Positions 41,989 through 52,565 are shown, counted from the stretch's first letter. The stretch is DNA of 58,331 bases from Planctomycetota bacterium (GCA_028280785.1 JANQLF010000210.1:1-58331); one strand, 5' to 3'. Numbers and translations: made by a program. Notes: generated from the sequence alone by a model not told the origin.

Positions 41989-43407
41989 ATGGGCGTAACA
42001 GCTAAAATATGGTCTGGTGTTATTGTTCTTATTGTTGCCTTTGTAACGACGGTAACACTGGGCTGTATTTTTGGCTTAAAAACGGAAGCAGCCTTACAGA
42101 CGACGAAGGACAGTCTGTTCCCGGCGACGATTCAGAGTTACGAACTGCGTACATCCTATAAAAACGGAATGGAACTTTACGACCTTGGCAATCTCCTTGG
42201 TGAAGAAGAGGAGATTGCCAAGGCTTCGGATGTATTAACCAAGACAGCCAGTCAAGCTGATGTGCTCATTATTAATAAAGCTTTGCCTGTTCAAATTACT
42301 GAACAGGTAAAAGATATTAAAACGAAATTATTGGCTTGGCAAAAAATTGCGACGCCGTTGTATAAGCGCAGCGCCGTTGACGAATCAACGGAAGCTGATT
42401 ATGCGATTTTAAAGAAGCTCAATTCTGAGCGTGAGCATATCGGCAAACTTATCGACAGTGCTGTGCTGGCTATTCGTAGTAATACTGAAAACGTTATTGT
42501 TGATTCTGAACAAAAGAGTGTGTCGCAACGCTGGTTCAGTGTCTTTATTATGGCTGTATCGTTGCTGCTCTGTGGTTTCATCATGACTATGATTATTAAC
42601 AAAGGCATTCGTGGACCGGTTAATGATATTGTGGTGTCGCTACAACAAAGTGGTGCTGGCATTAGCTCAGTTTCAAATGAAGTATTTCAGACCAGTGATT
42701 CAGTTAAAAGTATGACTGGATCCCAGGCTGATAAGATAGGCAGCATTTCTGCTGGTATCGATCAAGTCAGTCAGATGACAAAAAATAATGCTGGTAATGC
42801 CAAGTCAGTAGAAGATCAGGCTGAAATCGCACGCGTTGCGGTAACCAAGGGCCTGGAAGCGATGAATAATTTGCAGTCCATGGTGGCGGTTATTAAAGAC
42901 GATGCCAAAGAAATGGATCAAATTATTAAGACCATTGAGGACATTGCCTTTAAAACAAATTTATTAGCACTGAATGCTGCAGTGGAAGCAGCGCGTGCCG
43001 GTGATGCGGGTCGTGGATTTGCAGTGGTTGCTGAAGAGGTGCGCAATTTGGCGACCGGATGTGCTGAAGCGGCGAGTAATACCAATCAGCTGATTTCACG
43101 TACCGTGCAAAATATCGATCAAAGTGTAGTGGCAACTGACAATGTCGGTGAGTTTTTACAGGAAATTAACTCTTCGGTTGACCATGTGAGTTCGCAGGTG
43201 AAAGAGGTGAGTCAGGCAACCGCGCAAGGTTCAGTGGCACTGAATTCTGTATCAAATGATTTGGTTCAAGTTGAGGGCCTGACCAGGACTACGGCCACTA
43301 ATGCTAAGAATAGTCTGAGTTTAGGTGAAAAGTTGATGAAAGAAGCCGAGCAATTGCAGGAAGCGATGAATGGTCTGAATGCAATTATACGAGGAATACA
43401 CCAATAG
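41989..43407 (+). CDS. Methyl-accepting chemotaxis protein
   Basis: This 472-residue receptor has TM1 at about 6-28 ([20 protein letters not shown]), a helical periplasmic sensor of about 150 residues (four-helix-bundle-like) and TM2 at about 182-203 ([18 protein letters not shown]). The long cytoplasmic coiled coil has its conserved tip at [18 protein letters not shown] followed by [15 protein letters not shown]. The tip binds CheA and CheW. The HAMP segment is short. It follows the PstS-like gene by nine bases, suggesting that the small protein feeds this receptor. It ends 88 bases before cheA. Confidence 0.93.
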   Translation: MGVTAKIWSGVIVLIVAFVTTVTLGCIFGLKTEAALQTTKDSLFPATIQSYELRTSYKNGMELYDLGNLLGEEEEIAKASDVLTKTASQADVLIINKALPVQITEQVKDIKTKLLAWQKIATPLYKRSAVDESTEADYAILKKLNSEREHIGKLIDSAVLAIRSNTENVIVDSEQKSVSQRWFSVFIMAVSLLLCGFIMTMIINKGIRGPVNDIVVSLQQSGAGISSVSNEVFQTSDSVKSMTGSQADKIGSISAGIDQVSQMTKNNAGNAKSVEDQAEIARVAVTKGLEAMNNLQSMVAVIKDDAKEMDQIIKTIEDIAFKTNLLALNAAVEAARAGDAGRGFAVVAEEVRNLATGCAEAASNTNQLISRTVQNIDQSVVATDNVGEFLQEINSSVDHVSSQVKEVSQATAQGSVALNSVSNDLVQVEGLTRTTATNAKNSLSLGEKLMKEAEQLQEAMNGLNAIIRGIHQ

Positions 43408-43495
43408 TGGTTTCTTAGATAGAGAGTACCTAATCGAGGGGTGGTAGATATGATAGTGTGTGTAAACTTAGCAATGATGAGGGTCTCATAATATC

Positions 43496-45319
43496 ATGTC
43501 TGAAGTAGACTTTTCTTCCGATCCAGAATTACTGGGCTCATTTATTATCGAAGCGCGTGAGCATGTTGAAATTATTGAACAAGGGTTGTTGGTTTTAGAA
43601 AGCGGTGAGAGCGATTTAAGCACTGCAATCGATACATTGTTTCGCAGTTTTCATACGATTAAGGGCACTGCTGGTTTTCTTGCCTTAGATGATTTTAGCA
43701 TTCTTGCAGCAGACGGTGAACAATTATTAGAAGAATATCGTCAGAGCGGTGAAAAAATGACGCAACAGCATATCGGTTTGTTGTTGACGGCCTGTGATTA
43801 TTTAAAATTAATGGTCGGTGCTTTGGATGAGGCGCTTGGCAAAGGTGAAAAGGTAAAATCGTTCAAAGATGATTTGGCAGACATTTGCAAACAATTGGAG
43901 GATGCTGTCGGCCCAAAGCAGGCAGCTGATGTACCTGCGAAGGCTGGCAAGGTCTTCGTCGCTAATCCAGCAAAACAACGAGCAGGATTAGTCGCCAATG
44001 TCGATGATGAAGAAAAACCGAAAGAAGCATCGAATGGATCGTCCAGTAATGGCACTGCGCGCATTGCAAAACCAAGTAAGCCACGACCTGTTGCCAATGA
44101 CCAAATTCTAAAATTAAAAGATGAAACAGTGCGTGTAAAAACACGCGTCCTTGATCAGCTCATTGATACGATTGGTGAATTGGTGGTTGCTGAAGCAATG
44201 GTGGTCGAGAGTCAGCACGAGGAAAATAAACAGACGGTTGATGAGTCGTTACTCAGTCAGTTAACTAAAATTACTCGTGAGCTCCAAGAAATTGGTACTT
44301 CATTACGCATGGTTCCCATTCGACCAGTATTTCGTCGAATGGCGCGTGTCGTGAGAGACTTGTCAGTTAAACTTGGTCGCCCTGTCCGTTTGGAAACAGA
44401 GGGTGAGGATACGCTGCTTGATAAATCAGTTGTTGATCGCATTGGTGATCCGCTTTTACATATGGTGCGGAATTCTGTTGATCACGGCATCGAAGAGCCT
44501 GAGGAGCGTCACGCAGCTGGAAAACCAATAGAGGCAACTATTACACTGAGTGCACGTCATCGCGGTGGTAATATTCACATTGAAATCAGTGACGATGGTC
44601 GTGGCATCGATCGTGATAAAATAAGAGCACGGGCTGTTGAAAAAGGCATTATTGGTAAAGACCAGGTGCTCAATGAACGCGACACCTATGATTTGTTATT
44701 TGCACCTGGATTTTCGACAGCGAAAACGGTTACCGATGTTTCCGGTCGTGGTGTTGGCATGGATGTGGTTAAAAAGGAAATTCAGAGATTACGTGGCGTT
44801 GTTGATATCAAATCTGAACTAGGTGCTGGTACATCCATTAATATGCGCTTGCCGCTGACACTGGCTATTATCGATGGCATGGTTGTGCGTGTCGGTGAAG
44901 AACGTTATGTTATTCCTATCTTATCAATTTTAACCTCGCTGCAGCCAACTGAAGAATCTATTCATATGGTGCTCAAGCATGGTAAAATGCTCAAGCATCA
45001 GGATGAATTGCTGTCTATATTCCCACTGCATGATTTATTTAATGTCGATAATGCCTGTGAGAATATGTCTGAATCAATTTTGGTTATTCTCGAAGAAGAT
45101 GGTAAGCGCGCTGCGATTCAAGTAGATGAACTCTTGGGCCAACAACAGATAGTCATTAAAAGTCTGAGTGGTGGTGCGATTCATCCTCCTGGTATTACCG
45201 GAGCGGCAGTTATGCCAGACGGTTTAGTCGGTTTGATACTTGATGTGCCGGGACTGATGCGTTTGGCCATTAAGGATAATGATATTGGACCTGAGCAACT
45301 TCATTCGGAGGTGGGCTGA
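43496..45319 (+). CDS. cheA: Chemotaxis histidine kinase CheA
   Basis: This 607-residue protein has the CheA order. The Hpt domain (about 8-115) has phosphorylated His53 in SFHTIKGTAGF. A Lys/Ala/Ser-rich linker replaces an obvious P2 domain. The dimerisation domain is about 200-285. The HATPase spans about 290-465: HMVRNSVDHGIEEP, ISDDGRGID, FAPGFSTAKTVTDVSGRGVGMDVV. The CheW-like domain runs from about 470 to the end. It autophosphorylates at the receptor array and passes phosphate to the CheY and CheB proteins encoded downstream. Lack of a clear P2 suggests direct Hpt-receiver docking. It overlaps cheW by one base (TGATG). Confidence 0.96.
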   Translation: MSEVDFSSDPELLGSFIIEAREHVEIIEQGLLVLESGESDLSTAIDTLFRSFHTIKGTAGFLALDDFSILAADGEQLLEEYRQSGEKMTQQHIGLLLTACDYLKLMVGALDEALGKGEKVKSFKDDLADICKQLEDAVGPKQAADVPAKAGKVFVANPAKQRAGLVANVDDEEKPKEASNGSSSNGTARIAKPSKPRPVANDQILKLKDETVRVKTRVLDQLIDTIGELVVAEAMVVESQHEENKQTVDESLLSQLTKITRELQEIGTSLRMVPIRPVFRRMARVVRDLSVKLGRPVRLETEGEDTLLDKSVVDRIGDPLLHMVRNSVDHGIEEPEERHAAGKPIEATITLSARHRGGNIHIEISDDGRGIDRDKIRARAVEKGIIGKDQVLNERDTYDLLFAPGFSTAKTVTDVSGRGVGMDVVKKEIQRLRGVVDIKSELGAGTSINMRLPLTLAIIDGMVVRVGEERYVIPILSILTSLQPTEESIHMVLKHGKMLKHQDELLSIFPLHDLFNVDNACENMSESILVILEEDGKRAAIQVDELLGQQQIVIKSLSGGAIHPPGITGAAVMPDGLVGLILDVPGLMRLAIKDNDIGPEQLHSEVG

Positions 45320-45861
45320 TGTCAGAAAAAAATGGTACCAGTAAATTTGCCAAATCCGATGAGATGGAAGCATTAATTGGTAAGTATCTAGTCTTTGAAA
45401 TAGCTAATCAAGAATATGGCATTCCCATTGCATCGGTCAAAGAAATTGTTGGCATTATGCCAATTACTCGCGTGCCCAAGGTACCTGATTTTATTCCAGG
45501 TGTTGTGAATCTTCGCGGTAAAATTATTCCAATTGCTGATTTGGGCATGCGTTTTCAGTTACAAACCTATGAGGTGACTGATAGAACCTGTGTCGTTGTT
45601 GTGCAATTACCAGATGGCCAGGGTATCTTTGGTGTAATTGTTGAAAATGTTCCTGAAGTTATAGATGTTGCTGTAGAACATTTAGAGAATGCCCCTGATA
45701 TGGGTAATCAAAATGAAATGCGTTTTATTACGGCTATGGCCAAGTGGGAAGAGCGCGTAATTATGCTGCTCGCTTTAGATAAGCTGTTCGATACCAAAGA
45801 CTTTGAATCAGAATCTGGAAACTTACTTAAAGAGCAAGACGGCGTGGAAGCACAAGCATGA
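45319..45861 (+). CDS. cheW: Chemotaxis coupling protein CheW
   Basis: This 180-residue protein is mostly one CheW domain: [50 protein letters not shown], and [14 protein letters not shown]-like strands, with a short acidic tail. It bridges CheA to receptors at the inner-membrane array. It starts inside the cheA stop and its own TGA overlaps the next MCP start (ATGA), so cheA, cheW and the MCP are translationally coupled. Confidence 0.95.
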   Translation: MSEKNGTSKFAKSDEMEALIGKYLVFEIANQEYGIPIASVKEIVGIMPITRVPKVPDFIPGVVNLRGKIIPIADLGMRFQLQTYEVTDRTCVVVVQLPDGQGIFGVIVENVPEVIDVAVEHLENAPDMGNQNEMRFITAMAKWEERVIMLLALDKLFDTKDFESESGNLLKEQDGVEAQA

Positions 45862-48305
45862 GATATTTGTTTTGTCTTTTAATGTTGTTGGGTTCGATGC
45901 TGAGTGGTTTCGCTGATACATCGGCCAATGACTTAGAGGTTATGGCCCAATCAGATATCAATGCCTATATCCTCATTGGTATTTTTATATTGAGCACCAT
46001 TGTCATTATTTTATTGGTGCATACTCAATGGTTTACGCAACTGAGTATAAAAGGTAAATTTTATTTAGGTTTTGGTTCTGTCCTTATTTTAACCATTTTA
46101 GTTGCTTCAGTGGGAATATTTTATTTGCGTATTGCTATTGGAGAAAACCAAACCGCAGAGAAAACACGCAGCGTACAACTGCATCTCGCTGATTTGCAAT
46201 CAAAACAAGAGGCGTTGTTGCATTCTACTAGTGCCCAATTGGACCGAGTGAATCTACTCAAGAACCAGCACGCAGAAAAAATTTCTTCGTTGTTCGGTGA
46301 TATTTCCGATTTGGATGCCCTGCTGGAAGAAGATAAACGTTCGAGCGAGGTGAAAACACTTATCAGTTTGTACGAGATCTATAAACAAAACAGTGAAAAA
46401 GTTTTTGATAGCGAGGAGTCGTTGCACATCAATCGAGATGCTTTGACTAAGGAGGTCTCTCAAATAAATGAAGGTGTCGATTCGTTGAGTGAGCAGGTGG
46501 TGAGTTTTCTGAAAATTAATGAGGAAATCGATGCATCGACACAGGCTCATAAAAAAGCTGTGCTCAGCGTCTTATCAGCAGTAAGTGTTGAACCTGTACC
46601 TGAAGTCAAAGAGGGTGAGGACCCTCCTGAACCAGCCATTAAACAATCAAATTTTGATAATGCGAAAGCTCAAGTTGAGCAAGCCTTTGCGGTACAAGGC
46701 AAAACGTTGGGCGAATTATTGGCTAAACGCAATGCCAAAGAATTAATTAGTTCATTAGCGTTACTCTCAGTTACCAAAGCACGACTTGTTCAGTTGTCGA
46801 CCATGGACCTTCGTTTTGGCGGTGGAACGCGTGGTGATATTAAATCAAACGTAGACCAGCAATTCGAAGCACTTGTCAATGGAATGAAACAATTCCACAC
46901 ACAGACCGCAGCAGTAGAAATTGACCAAGCATGCGATGAGGTGTTGTCGAATATTAATAATTTACAGAAAAAATTCGATACATTTGTTGATGATGAATTG
47001 GTCCGTGTTTCTGCTCATACATCTATTACAAATACATTGGGTCAAATGTCAGTCTCGCTGGATCAGATGTCGGGTATTTCTTTTGCGAAAGTTGAACGGG
47101 CTGAACGTTATTCGTTTTGGTCATTTGTTGTAGGCGGTTTAGCGTTATTTGTAGTCGGTATAGCTGTGGCAATGTATTATACCAGAAATCTCAGCAGTAT
47201 GTTGCAAGACGTTATTGACCGTCTGCGTATCGGTTCGAATGAAGTAATGACTGCTTCTTCACAGGTATCGCAGGCGAGTCAGCAAATGGCCTATGGTGCA
47301 AATGAACAAGCGTCGAGTTTAGAAGAGACCAGTGCAAGTCTTGAAGAGATGTCTTCGATGACGCGTAAAAATGCTGAGAACACCGAGACTGCTAATAATT
47401 TAGCGATGGATGCGAGTGTTTCTGCTGAACATGGTGGCGATGCAATGGATAAATTGATGTCAGTCATGGAAGACATTCGCGATTCATCCAATCAAACTGC
47501 GAAAATTGTTAAAACAATTGATGATATTGCATTCCAAACAAATTTATTAGCCCTGAATGCAGCAGTCGAAGCAGCTCGCGCCGGTGAGTCTGGCCGTGGC
47601 TTTGCGGTTGTTGCAGAAGAAGTGCGAAGTCTGGCCCAACGTTCTGCTGAAGCGGCAAAAAATACAGCTGCATTGATCGACGAGGCCCAGCAGAATGCAA
47701 ACAGTGGTGCCTTAGCGGCTGAAGCAATGGGCGCCATTTTTGATAAAATCAAAGAAGTAATCGGTAATGTTGCAACGCTTTCATCGGATGTTTCGTTGGC
47801 GAGTAATGAGCAAGCACGTGGTATTGACCAAATTAACGCTGCTGTTTCGCAGATGGATCGCGTAACTCAATCTAATGCAGCAACATCCGAAGAGTCTGCG
47901 TCTGCTGCGGAAGAGCTTCAATCGCAGTCGCGTGAATTAACCGCGTTGGTTTCGACTTTGGATAAAGTCGTGCAGGGCGGCAGTCAATACATTGCGACCT
48001 CACAAGAATCAATAACAATTCAGAAGGCTAAAACAACCAAGGTTAATCGAACCACGCGTGTTGTAGAAACCAGTTGGGGTGGAAAAAAAGAAGCGAAATC
48101 TGAAATATTTCAAAAAGCTATGCTGGAAACCGCGGATGAAGATATTGAAAGTGATGCCCAGATTGAGGCTCTTCGAGGTACAACGAGAAAAGAATCAGAG
48201 GATGCTAAGCCGAATAGTCAAATAGATACAAATGAATTTCTAGGTGAAAAGGTTAGTCCAGAAAAAGTAATTCCGTTGAGCGAAGAAGAAATGAAAGACT
48301 TTTAA
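45858..48305 (+). CDS. Large methyl-accepting chemotaxis protein
   Basis: This 815-residue receptor has an N-terminal signal-like segment (1-19) and hydrophobic segments at about 37-55 ([16 protein letters not shown]), 72-92 ([16 protein letters not shown]) and 415-437 ([17 protein letters not shown]). Between the second and third lies a long helical sensor of about 320 residues. The cytoplasmic part has heptad helices with paired Gln/Glu methylation-type sites ([17 protein letters not shown]) and the tip [19 protein letters not shown] tail of about 120 residues ends EEEMKDF. The tail is not the NWETF-type CheR tether, but could serve the same role. It lies between cheW and cheR. Confidence 0.93.
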   Translation: MRYLFCLLMLLGSMLSGFADTSANDLEVMAQSDINAYILIGIFILSTIVIILLVHTQWFTQLSIKGKFYLGFGSVLILTILVASVGIFYLRIAIGENQTAEKTRSVQLHLADLQSKQEALLHSTSAQLDRVNLLKNQHAEKISSLFGDISDLDALLEEDKRSSEVKTLISLYEIYKQNSEKVFDSEESLHINRDALTKEVSQINEGVDSLSEQVVSFLKINEEIDASTQAHKKAVLSVLSAVSVEPVPEVKEGEDPPEPAIKQSNFDNAKAQVEQAFAVQGKTLGELLAKRNAKELISSLALLSVTKARLVQLSTMDLRFGGGTRGDIKSNVDQQFEALVNGMKQFHTQTAAVEIDQACDEVLSNINNLQKKFDTFVDDELVRVSAHTSITNTLGQMSVSLDQMSGISFAKVERAERYSFWSFVVGGLALFVVGIAVAMYYTRNLSSMLQDVIDRLRIGSNEVMTASSQVSQASQQMAYGANEQASSLEETSASLEEMSSMTRKNAENTETANNLAMDASVSAEHGGDAMDKLMSVMEDIRDSSNQTAKIVKTIDDIAFQTNLLALNAAVEAARAGESGRGFAVVAEEVRSLAQRSAEAAKNTAALIDEAQQNANSGALAAEAMGAIFDKIKEVIGNVATLSSDVSLASNEQARGIDQINAAVSQMDRVTQSNAATSEESASAAEELQSQSRELTALVSTLDKVVQGGSQYIATSQESITIQKAKTTKVNRTTRVVETSWGGKKEAKSEIFQKAMLETADEDIESDAQIEALRGTTRKESEDAKPNSQIDTNEFLGEKVSPEKVIPLSEEEMKDF

Positions 48306-48318
48306 GGTATTTATCAAA

Positions 48319-49140
48319 ATGATCTCACCGAAAGTATTTAATCGATTTAGGAAGATCATTTACGATTATAGTGGCATCGCTTTAAGTAATGAAAAAAAAG
48401 AGCTTTTATGCATGCGCGTACGTAAAAACATGAACCGCTTAGAAATAACAGACATTAAAGATTACTTAGAAATAATTGAAACAGATGCTAGTGGTGCCCA
48501 TATAATTGATTTGTTGGACGCTATATCAACGAATGTCACCAGTTTTTTTCGGGAACCTCATCATTTTGATCTGCTCAAAGAACGTCTGATTGAAATGCGC
48601 GAGGCAGGTGTAGGACGAGTTCGCATGTGGTCGTGTGCATGCTCCACAGGTGAAGAGCCATATAGTTTAGCGCTTATAGCGCAGGAGGTTTTCGAGAAAA
48701 CCTTGGTCGACTGGAAGATTTTAGCGACAGATATTTCCACCAAAGTTTTACGAACAGCTCAAGATGGTGTTTATAGCGAAAAGAATATAAATGGTGTAAA
48801 CTTTGAAATGTTAGATAAATACTTTAAGCGTTCTATTAATGGATCGGTTCATTACGAAATTTCTGATCGTATTAAACAACGCATTGTATTTCGTCGGTGT
48901 AATTTGGCCGATCCACCGTTTCCATTAAATGGCCCATTGGATTTTGTTTTTTGCAGAAACGTGATGATTTATTTTGACGATGCTGTTCGTGCTAAGCTCT
49001 TAGCAGAGATAAACAGATTATTGGCGGATGATGGAATTTTATTTGTTGGCCATGCTGAGAGTCTTACTGGACTAGTAGGGAAATTTAAATGTATAAAACC
49101 AACCATATATAATAAACAAAGGTTTAGTAATGAGAAATAA
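48319..49140 (+). CDS. cheR: Chemotaxis protein methyltransferase CheR
   Basis: This 273-residue protein has the CheR all-helical N-terminal domain (VFNRFRKIIYDYSGIALS) followed by the SAM-dependent domain: NVTSFFREPHHFDLL, MWSCACSTGEEPYSLAL (SAM site), ILATDISTKVLRTAQ, and FVFCRNVMIYFDD. It methylates glutamates on the two MCPs encoded in the locus, opposing CheB. It lies 13 bases after the large MCP gene. No TPR or other extra domain is fused. Confidence 0.96.
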   Translation: MISPKVFNRFRKIIYDYSGIALSNEKKELLCMRVRKNMNRLEITDIKDYLEIIETDASGAHIIDLLDAISTNVTSFFREPHHFDLLKERLIEMREAGVGRVRMWSCACSTGEEPYSLALIAQEVFEKTLVDWKILATDISTKVLRTAQDGVYSEKNINGVNFEMLDKYFKRSINGSVHYEISDRIKQRIVFRRCNLADPPFPLNGPLDFVFCRNVMIYFDDAVRAKLLAEINRLLADDGILFVGHAESLTGLVGKFKCIKPTIYNKQRFSNEK

Positions 49141-49177
49141 TTGTATAAATCTAAGAAAAGCTGTGTAGAGTGGATAA

Positions 49178-49696
49178 ATGAACCTGATGCATAGTCCTTT
49201 AGATCAAGCAAAAAATAATGAATTATTCTGCGTTGGCATTGGCGAATGGCAAACTAGCGATTCTCAGTCGTCGGAGTTAATTACATATTCATTGGGATCA
49301 TGCATTGGTGTCTCGGTTTACGATTGCAATTTAAAAATAGGTGGTCTCGGCCATTTTATGTTGCCGTCGTCGCGTTCGAATCCAAAGCGAGCCGCTCAAA
49401 AACCGTCTTCATACGTAGACACTGGATTTTCTGCGTTATTGCAAAGTTTATTCGATATGGGGGCAAGTCGGACAGATCTTGTAATCAAAATCGCTGGCGC
49501 CGCGCGAGTTATTGAATGTGATGATCGCTTTCGAATAGGTGAAAAAAACCTAGCAGTAGCCCGAAAGATTCTTTGGAAAAATTCCCTGCTTATTCAAGGG
49601 GAAGACGTGGGTGGTACTCGGCCGCGTACTATGAAGTTATTTTTGAATGATGGACGAACTGAAATAAAATCAGCAAGTGAGTTAAAGGAAATCTAG
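49178..49696 (+). CDS. cheD: Chemoreceptor glutamine deamidase CheD
   Basis: This 172-residue protein has the CheD catalytic set with family spacing: Thr36, Cys42 in LGSCIGVSV and His59 in GGLGHFMLP. It deamidates receptor glutamines and, in Bacillus and Thermotoga, binds CheC to adjust both activities. Three CheC/CheX-like domains encoded downstream make such an interaction possible here. A start at 49178 gives a short N-terminal extension before the core, as in many CheD proteins. It lies 37 bases after cheR. Confidence 0.94.
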   Translation: MNLMHSPLDQAKNNELFCVGIGEWQTSDSQSSELITYSLGSCIGVSVYDCNLKIGGLGHFMLPSSRSNPKRAAQKPSSYVDTGFSALLQSLFDMGASRTDLVIKIAGAARVIECDDRFRIGEKNLAVARKILWKNSLLIQGEDVGGTRPRTMKLFLNDGRTEIKSASELKEI

Positions 49697-49704
49697 GTGC
49701 AATT

Positions 49705-50088
49705 ATGGGACTAGACATTTTAATCATTGATGATTCAGCAACGGCACGCAAGGCCATTCGTAAATCAGTGGGTATGGCACCGCTTGATATAGCAGGTGTC
49801 CACGAGGCTGCTGGTGGGGAAGAGGCCTTTGATGTTTTAGATGCCGAGGAAATTGATTTAATCTTACTTGATTTTCATATGGATGGTATGAATGGTGGTG
49901 AAATAGTTGATCGCTTGATCGGTGATGAGACAACTTGTCAAATCCCTATAATTATGATTTCCTCTGATCGAAGTGAAGATCGTATCAATGAATTAAAGGA
50001 AAAAGGTGTTCACGATTTTATTGGCAAACCATTTAAGCCTGAACGTTTGGCCGATGTGGTTAAAGAAACTGTAGGGAACGATGTCTGA
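49705..50088 (+). CDS. cheY: Chemotaxis response regulator CheY (copy 1)
   Basis: This 127-residue lone receiver has acidic pocket IIDDS, phosphoacceptor Asp56 in LILLDFHMDG, switch Ser in IIMISSDRSED and Lys in FIGKPFKPE. It should carry phosphate from CheA to the motor switch or another target. The acceptor loop FHMDGMNGG has Asp where the usual Pro follows Met, a mild departure. Its TGA overlaps the next gene's ATG by one base, tying it to the CheX-like protein that probably dephosphorylates it. Confidence 0.92.
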   Translation: MGLDILIIDDSATARKAIRKSVGMAPLDIAGVHEAAGGEEAFDVLDAEEIDLILLDFHMDGMNGGEIVDRLIGDETTCQIPIIMISSDRSEDRINELKEKGVHDFIGKPFKPERLADVVKETVGNDV

Positions 50089-50585
50089 TGAATACCACTA
50101 AAAGTCAGCAAGTTTTTGATATAATTTCGCAGACGATCGAACAGCATGCATTCTTGTTGTGTGATCTGCCAGAATTAGCGGAATCAGACGCTTGTCCGGA
50201 ATCAGGTATACGTGTCGACATTAGTGCTGATGGTGATACCAGCGCCTCAATGACTTTGCTTTTACCAGAGTCAGTTTGTCGCGCATTAGTTGGTAATTTA
50301 TTAGACGAGGAAATAGCTATTGATCAGCGTTGTGAAGACTCAGTAATTGCACGTGATGCAATGGGTGAGTTGGCAAATGTCTTGGCAGGAACCTTATTCT
50401 ATGAATTATCTGAAGACAAAAAACCGCTTTTGATATCAACACCTGCAATTTCCTCTTATAACGAATCCTATTGGGATCAATTAAGTAGCCAAAGTTCCTC
50501 AATGCGTTTATTGATTGACGATGTCGCCATGTTGTTTTCTATTTCAATCAATAATGAATCCATTATTGATGAGGCACTACGCTGA
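50088..50585 (+). CDS. CheX/CheC-like CheY-P phosphatase (1)
   Basis: This 165-residue protein is a single CheC/CheX-type domain. The signature helix reads ARDAMGELANVLAGTLFYEL, giving the ExxN catalytic pair Glu94 and Asn97 that in CheX and CheC positions water for CheY-P hydrolysis. Only one such helix is present, as in CheX; CheC has two. It is sandwiched between cheY and cheB, overlapping both by one base. Since no CheZ is encoded, this and the two other ExxN proteins here are the best candidates for signal termination. The family is divergent, so the activity is inferred. Confidence 0.8.
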   Translation: MNTTKSQQVFDIISQTIEQHAFLLCDLPELAESDACPESGIRVDISADGDTSASMTLLLPESVCRALVGNLLDEEIAIDQRCEDSVIARDAMGELANVLAGTLFYELSEDKKPLLISTPAISSYNESYWDQLSSQSSSMRLLIDDVAMLFSISINNESIIDEALR

Positions 50586-51673
50586 TGTCATTTCACGGAG
50601 TCTCAGTTAAAGTGCTGGTAGTGGACGACTCGGCGATCATTCGCCAGGTTCTCAGTCGACAATTGGGTCTGCAAGATGGTATAGAAGTTATAGGGTCAGC
50701 TCCAGACCCATTTAAAGCGCGTGACATGATTGTGGAATTAAATCCAGATGTTTTAGTCTTGGATATTGAAATGCCAAAAATGGATGGCATTACGTTTTTG
50801 AAAAAAATAATGGAGTATAAGCCAACGCCGGTAATTATTTGTTCATCATTTACCCAGAAGGGCAGCGAACGTGCCATTGAGGCGATGGCTGCTGGCGCGG
50901 TTGATGTGGTTGAGAAAACTGAAGCTGGAACAATGGTTCAAGAGCTTTCCAAGCGCATAGTAACGATAGGGTCGCAGCAATTGACTGCTCAAATAGAGCG
51001 ATCGCGTAATCAGCAAACTAAAATTTATAAAAAAACCGATCGAATTGCCGTTAATGTTGACAATTCGGTGATTGGTATGGGAGCATCGACAGGGGGCATA
51101 CAAGCATTGCAGAGCATCCTGCGTAAATTGCCTTCTCATATTCCAGCCATCATGATTGTGCAGCATTTACCAGCGGCGTTTACTACATCATTTGCCAAAC
51201 GCCTTAATGAACTCTCCCCACTGACCATAGTAGAGGCAAGGGATGGAGAACGTGTTCATGCTGGGACCGTCTATATTGCTCCAGGTGATCAACATATGGA
51301 AGTCGTTAAGGTAGCGGATTATTTGAAAGTGCGTCTTCATGAGGGGGAACCCGTTCATCACCAACGGCCGGCAATTGATCTATTATTTGCATCAATTGCA
51401 AAAGCTAAGGGTATAAAATCATGTGGTGTATTATTGACTGGTATGGGTGCAGATGGAGCTGCGGGAATGCTCGATATGCATGAAACAGGATCGCATACTA
51501 TAGCGCAAGATGAATCGAGTAGTGTTGTTTACGGCATGCCACGTGTAGCCTTTGAAAAAGGTGCAGTCGACATGGTTGCTCATATAAATGATATCCCCAA
51601 GGCTATCATGGATTGGGTGAAAACTTTAGAGTCAGCGCCAATAAATGGGCCTATACAGAGAGGAATGAATTGA
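50585..51673 (+). CDS. cheB: Chemotaxis methylesterase CheB
   Basis: This 362-residue protein has a receiver (1-125, VVDDS, phosphoacceptor Asp60 in VLVLDIEMP), a linker, and a C-terminal methylesterase domain from about 160. The catalytic triad is Ser in MGASTGGIQAL, His in VQHLPAAFTTSF and Asp in LTGMGADGAAGM. When phosphorylated by CheA it removes methyl groups from, and deamidates, the receptors. It overlaps the CheX-like gene before and after it by one base each, both TGATG. Confidence 0.96.
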   Translation: MSFHGVSVKVLVVDDSAIIRQVLSRQLGLQDGIEVIGSAPDPFKARDMIVELNPDVLVLDIEMPKMDGITFLKKIMEYKPTPVIICSSFTQKGSERAIEAMAAGAVDVVEKTEAGTMVQELSKRIVTIGSQQLTAQIERSRNQQTKIYKKTDRIAVNVDNSVIGMGASTGGIQALQSILRKLPSHIPAIMIVQHLPAAFTTSFAKRLNELSPLTIVEARDGERVHAGTVYIAPGDQHMEVVKVADYLKVRLHEGEPVHHQRPAIDLLFASIAKAKGIKSCGVLLTGMGADGAAGMLDMHETGSHTIAQDESSSVVYGMPRVAFEKGAVDMVAHINDIPKAIMDWVKTLESAPINGPIQRGMN

Positions 51674-52170
51674 TGGGCATTGAACCAAAAAATCTTGCGG
51701 GTTGGTCAGATTTATTGGAGCAAGCGGTCAAAGATACGCTTATTCCGAGTATGAAGACGCAGGAGTATACATGGGATACCACTGATATTGTTTCAGATCC
51801 TAAACGTTTGGCTGCATTTGTAGCCCTTAGCAGTGCTGGTGAATCAATTCAAGTTGGTTTTTCAGGTGAGCCTAGTGACGTTGCAAGCGTTGTGTCGCAA
51901 ATGTTTGGATTTGATGATTTGGAAGATGCAGGTGATGATTACAGTGAAATCTTAGATGGTTTGGCTGAGATCATTAATATCGTTGCTGGCGCATTACACC
52001 GTAGTCTCAGTTCAGATGGCAATAATTTACAATTATCAATACCCTTGTTGATTCATGGAGAGATTGTCATTCAAGGTAAAGAGGAGTGGGTAGCGCATCG
52101 TTTGACTATCGGCGATAACAATATCGATGCTATTATTATCCGCGGTTTAATTCAGAAACAAAAAGATTAA
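51673..52170 (+). CDS. CheX/CheC-like CheY-P phosphatase (2)
   Basis: I start at ATG 51673, which overlaps the cheB TGA (TGATG) like the other junctions in this operon. A start at 51613 would run inside cheB. The 165-residue product has a single CheX-like helix YSEILDGLAEIINIVAG, with ExxN residues Glu99 and Asn102. It has the same length as the protein at 50088 but differs in sequence, so the two are diverged paralogues. Each is paired with a cheY (49705 and 52181), which suggests dedicated phosphatase-regulator pairs. The phosphatase activity is inferred. Confidence 0.78.
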   Translation: MGIEPKNLAGWSDLLEQAVKDTLIPSMKTQEYTWDTTDIVSDPKRLAAFVALSSAGESIQVGFSGEPSDVASVVSQMFGFDDLEDAGDDYSEILDGLAEIINIVAGALHRSLSSDGNNLQLSIPLLIHGEIVIQGKEEWVAHRLTIGDNNIDAIIIRGLIQKQKD

Positions 52171-52180
52171 AGGAATAAAC

Positions 52181-52561
52181 ATGCTAGGTAACGTATTAAT
52201 CGTTGATGATTCAGGTCTCAGTCGCCGCATGGTTAAGAAATGTGTGACGAGTACTGGATTAGAAGCTTCAGAATATTTAGAGGCTGCAGATGGTGCAGAG
52301 GCTTTGGATACATTGAAATCGACAAGCGTCGATTTGTTAATAACTGACCTCAATATGCCAAATGTTGATGGCTATGCTTTAGTTGATGGCATTGAATTTG
52401 GTACGCCTATGGCACCGCGTTTTGTTGTGGTAATCTCTTCGACTGCCTCGGAAACCGTGGCTGAGGAATTGATTTCTAAGGGTGTATCGGCGGTGGTTTG
52501 TAAGCCCATTTCACCTGACAGTTTAAAATCAGTCTTTGAAGGTTTAGACCTCATCGAGTAA
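52181..52561 (+). CDS. cheY: Chemotaxis response regulator CheY (copy 2)
   Basis: This 126-residue lone receiver has acidic pocket IVDDS, phosphoacceptor Asp56 in LLITDLNMPNVDG, switch Ser in VVISSTAS and Lys in VVCKPISP. It lies between the second CheX-like gene and the CheX-Ser/Thr kinase gene (gaps of 10 and 4 bases). That position suggests it is a phosphate sink or the input for the kinase fusion, while copy 1 serves the motor. No experimental basis can be seen in the sequence for choosing between these roles. Confidence 0.92.
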   Translation: MLGNVLIVDDSGLSRRMVKKCVTSTGLEASEYLEAADGAEALDTLKSTSVDLLITDLNMPNVDGYALVDGIEFGTPMAPRFVVVISSTASETVAEELISKGVSAVVCKPISPDSLKSVFEGLDLIE

Positions 52562-52565
52562 AATA

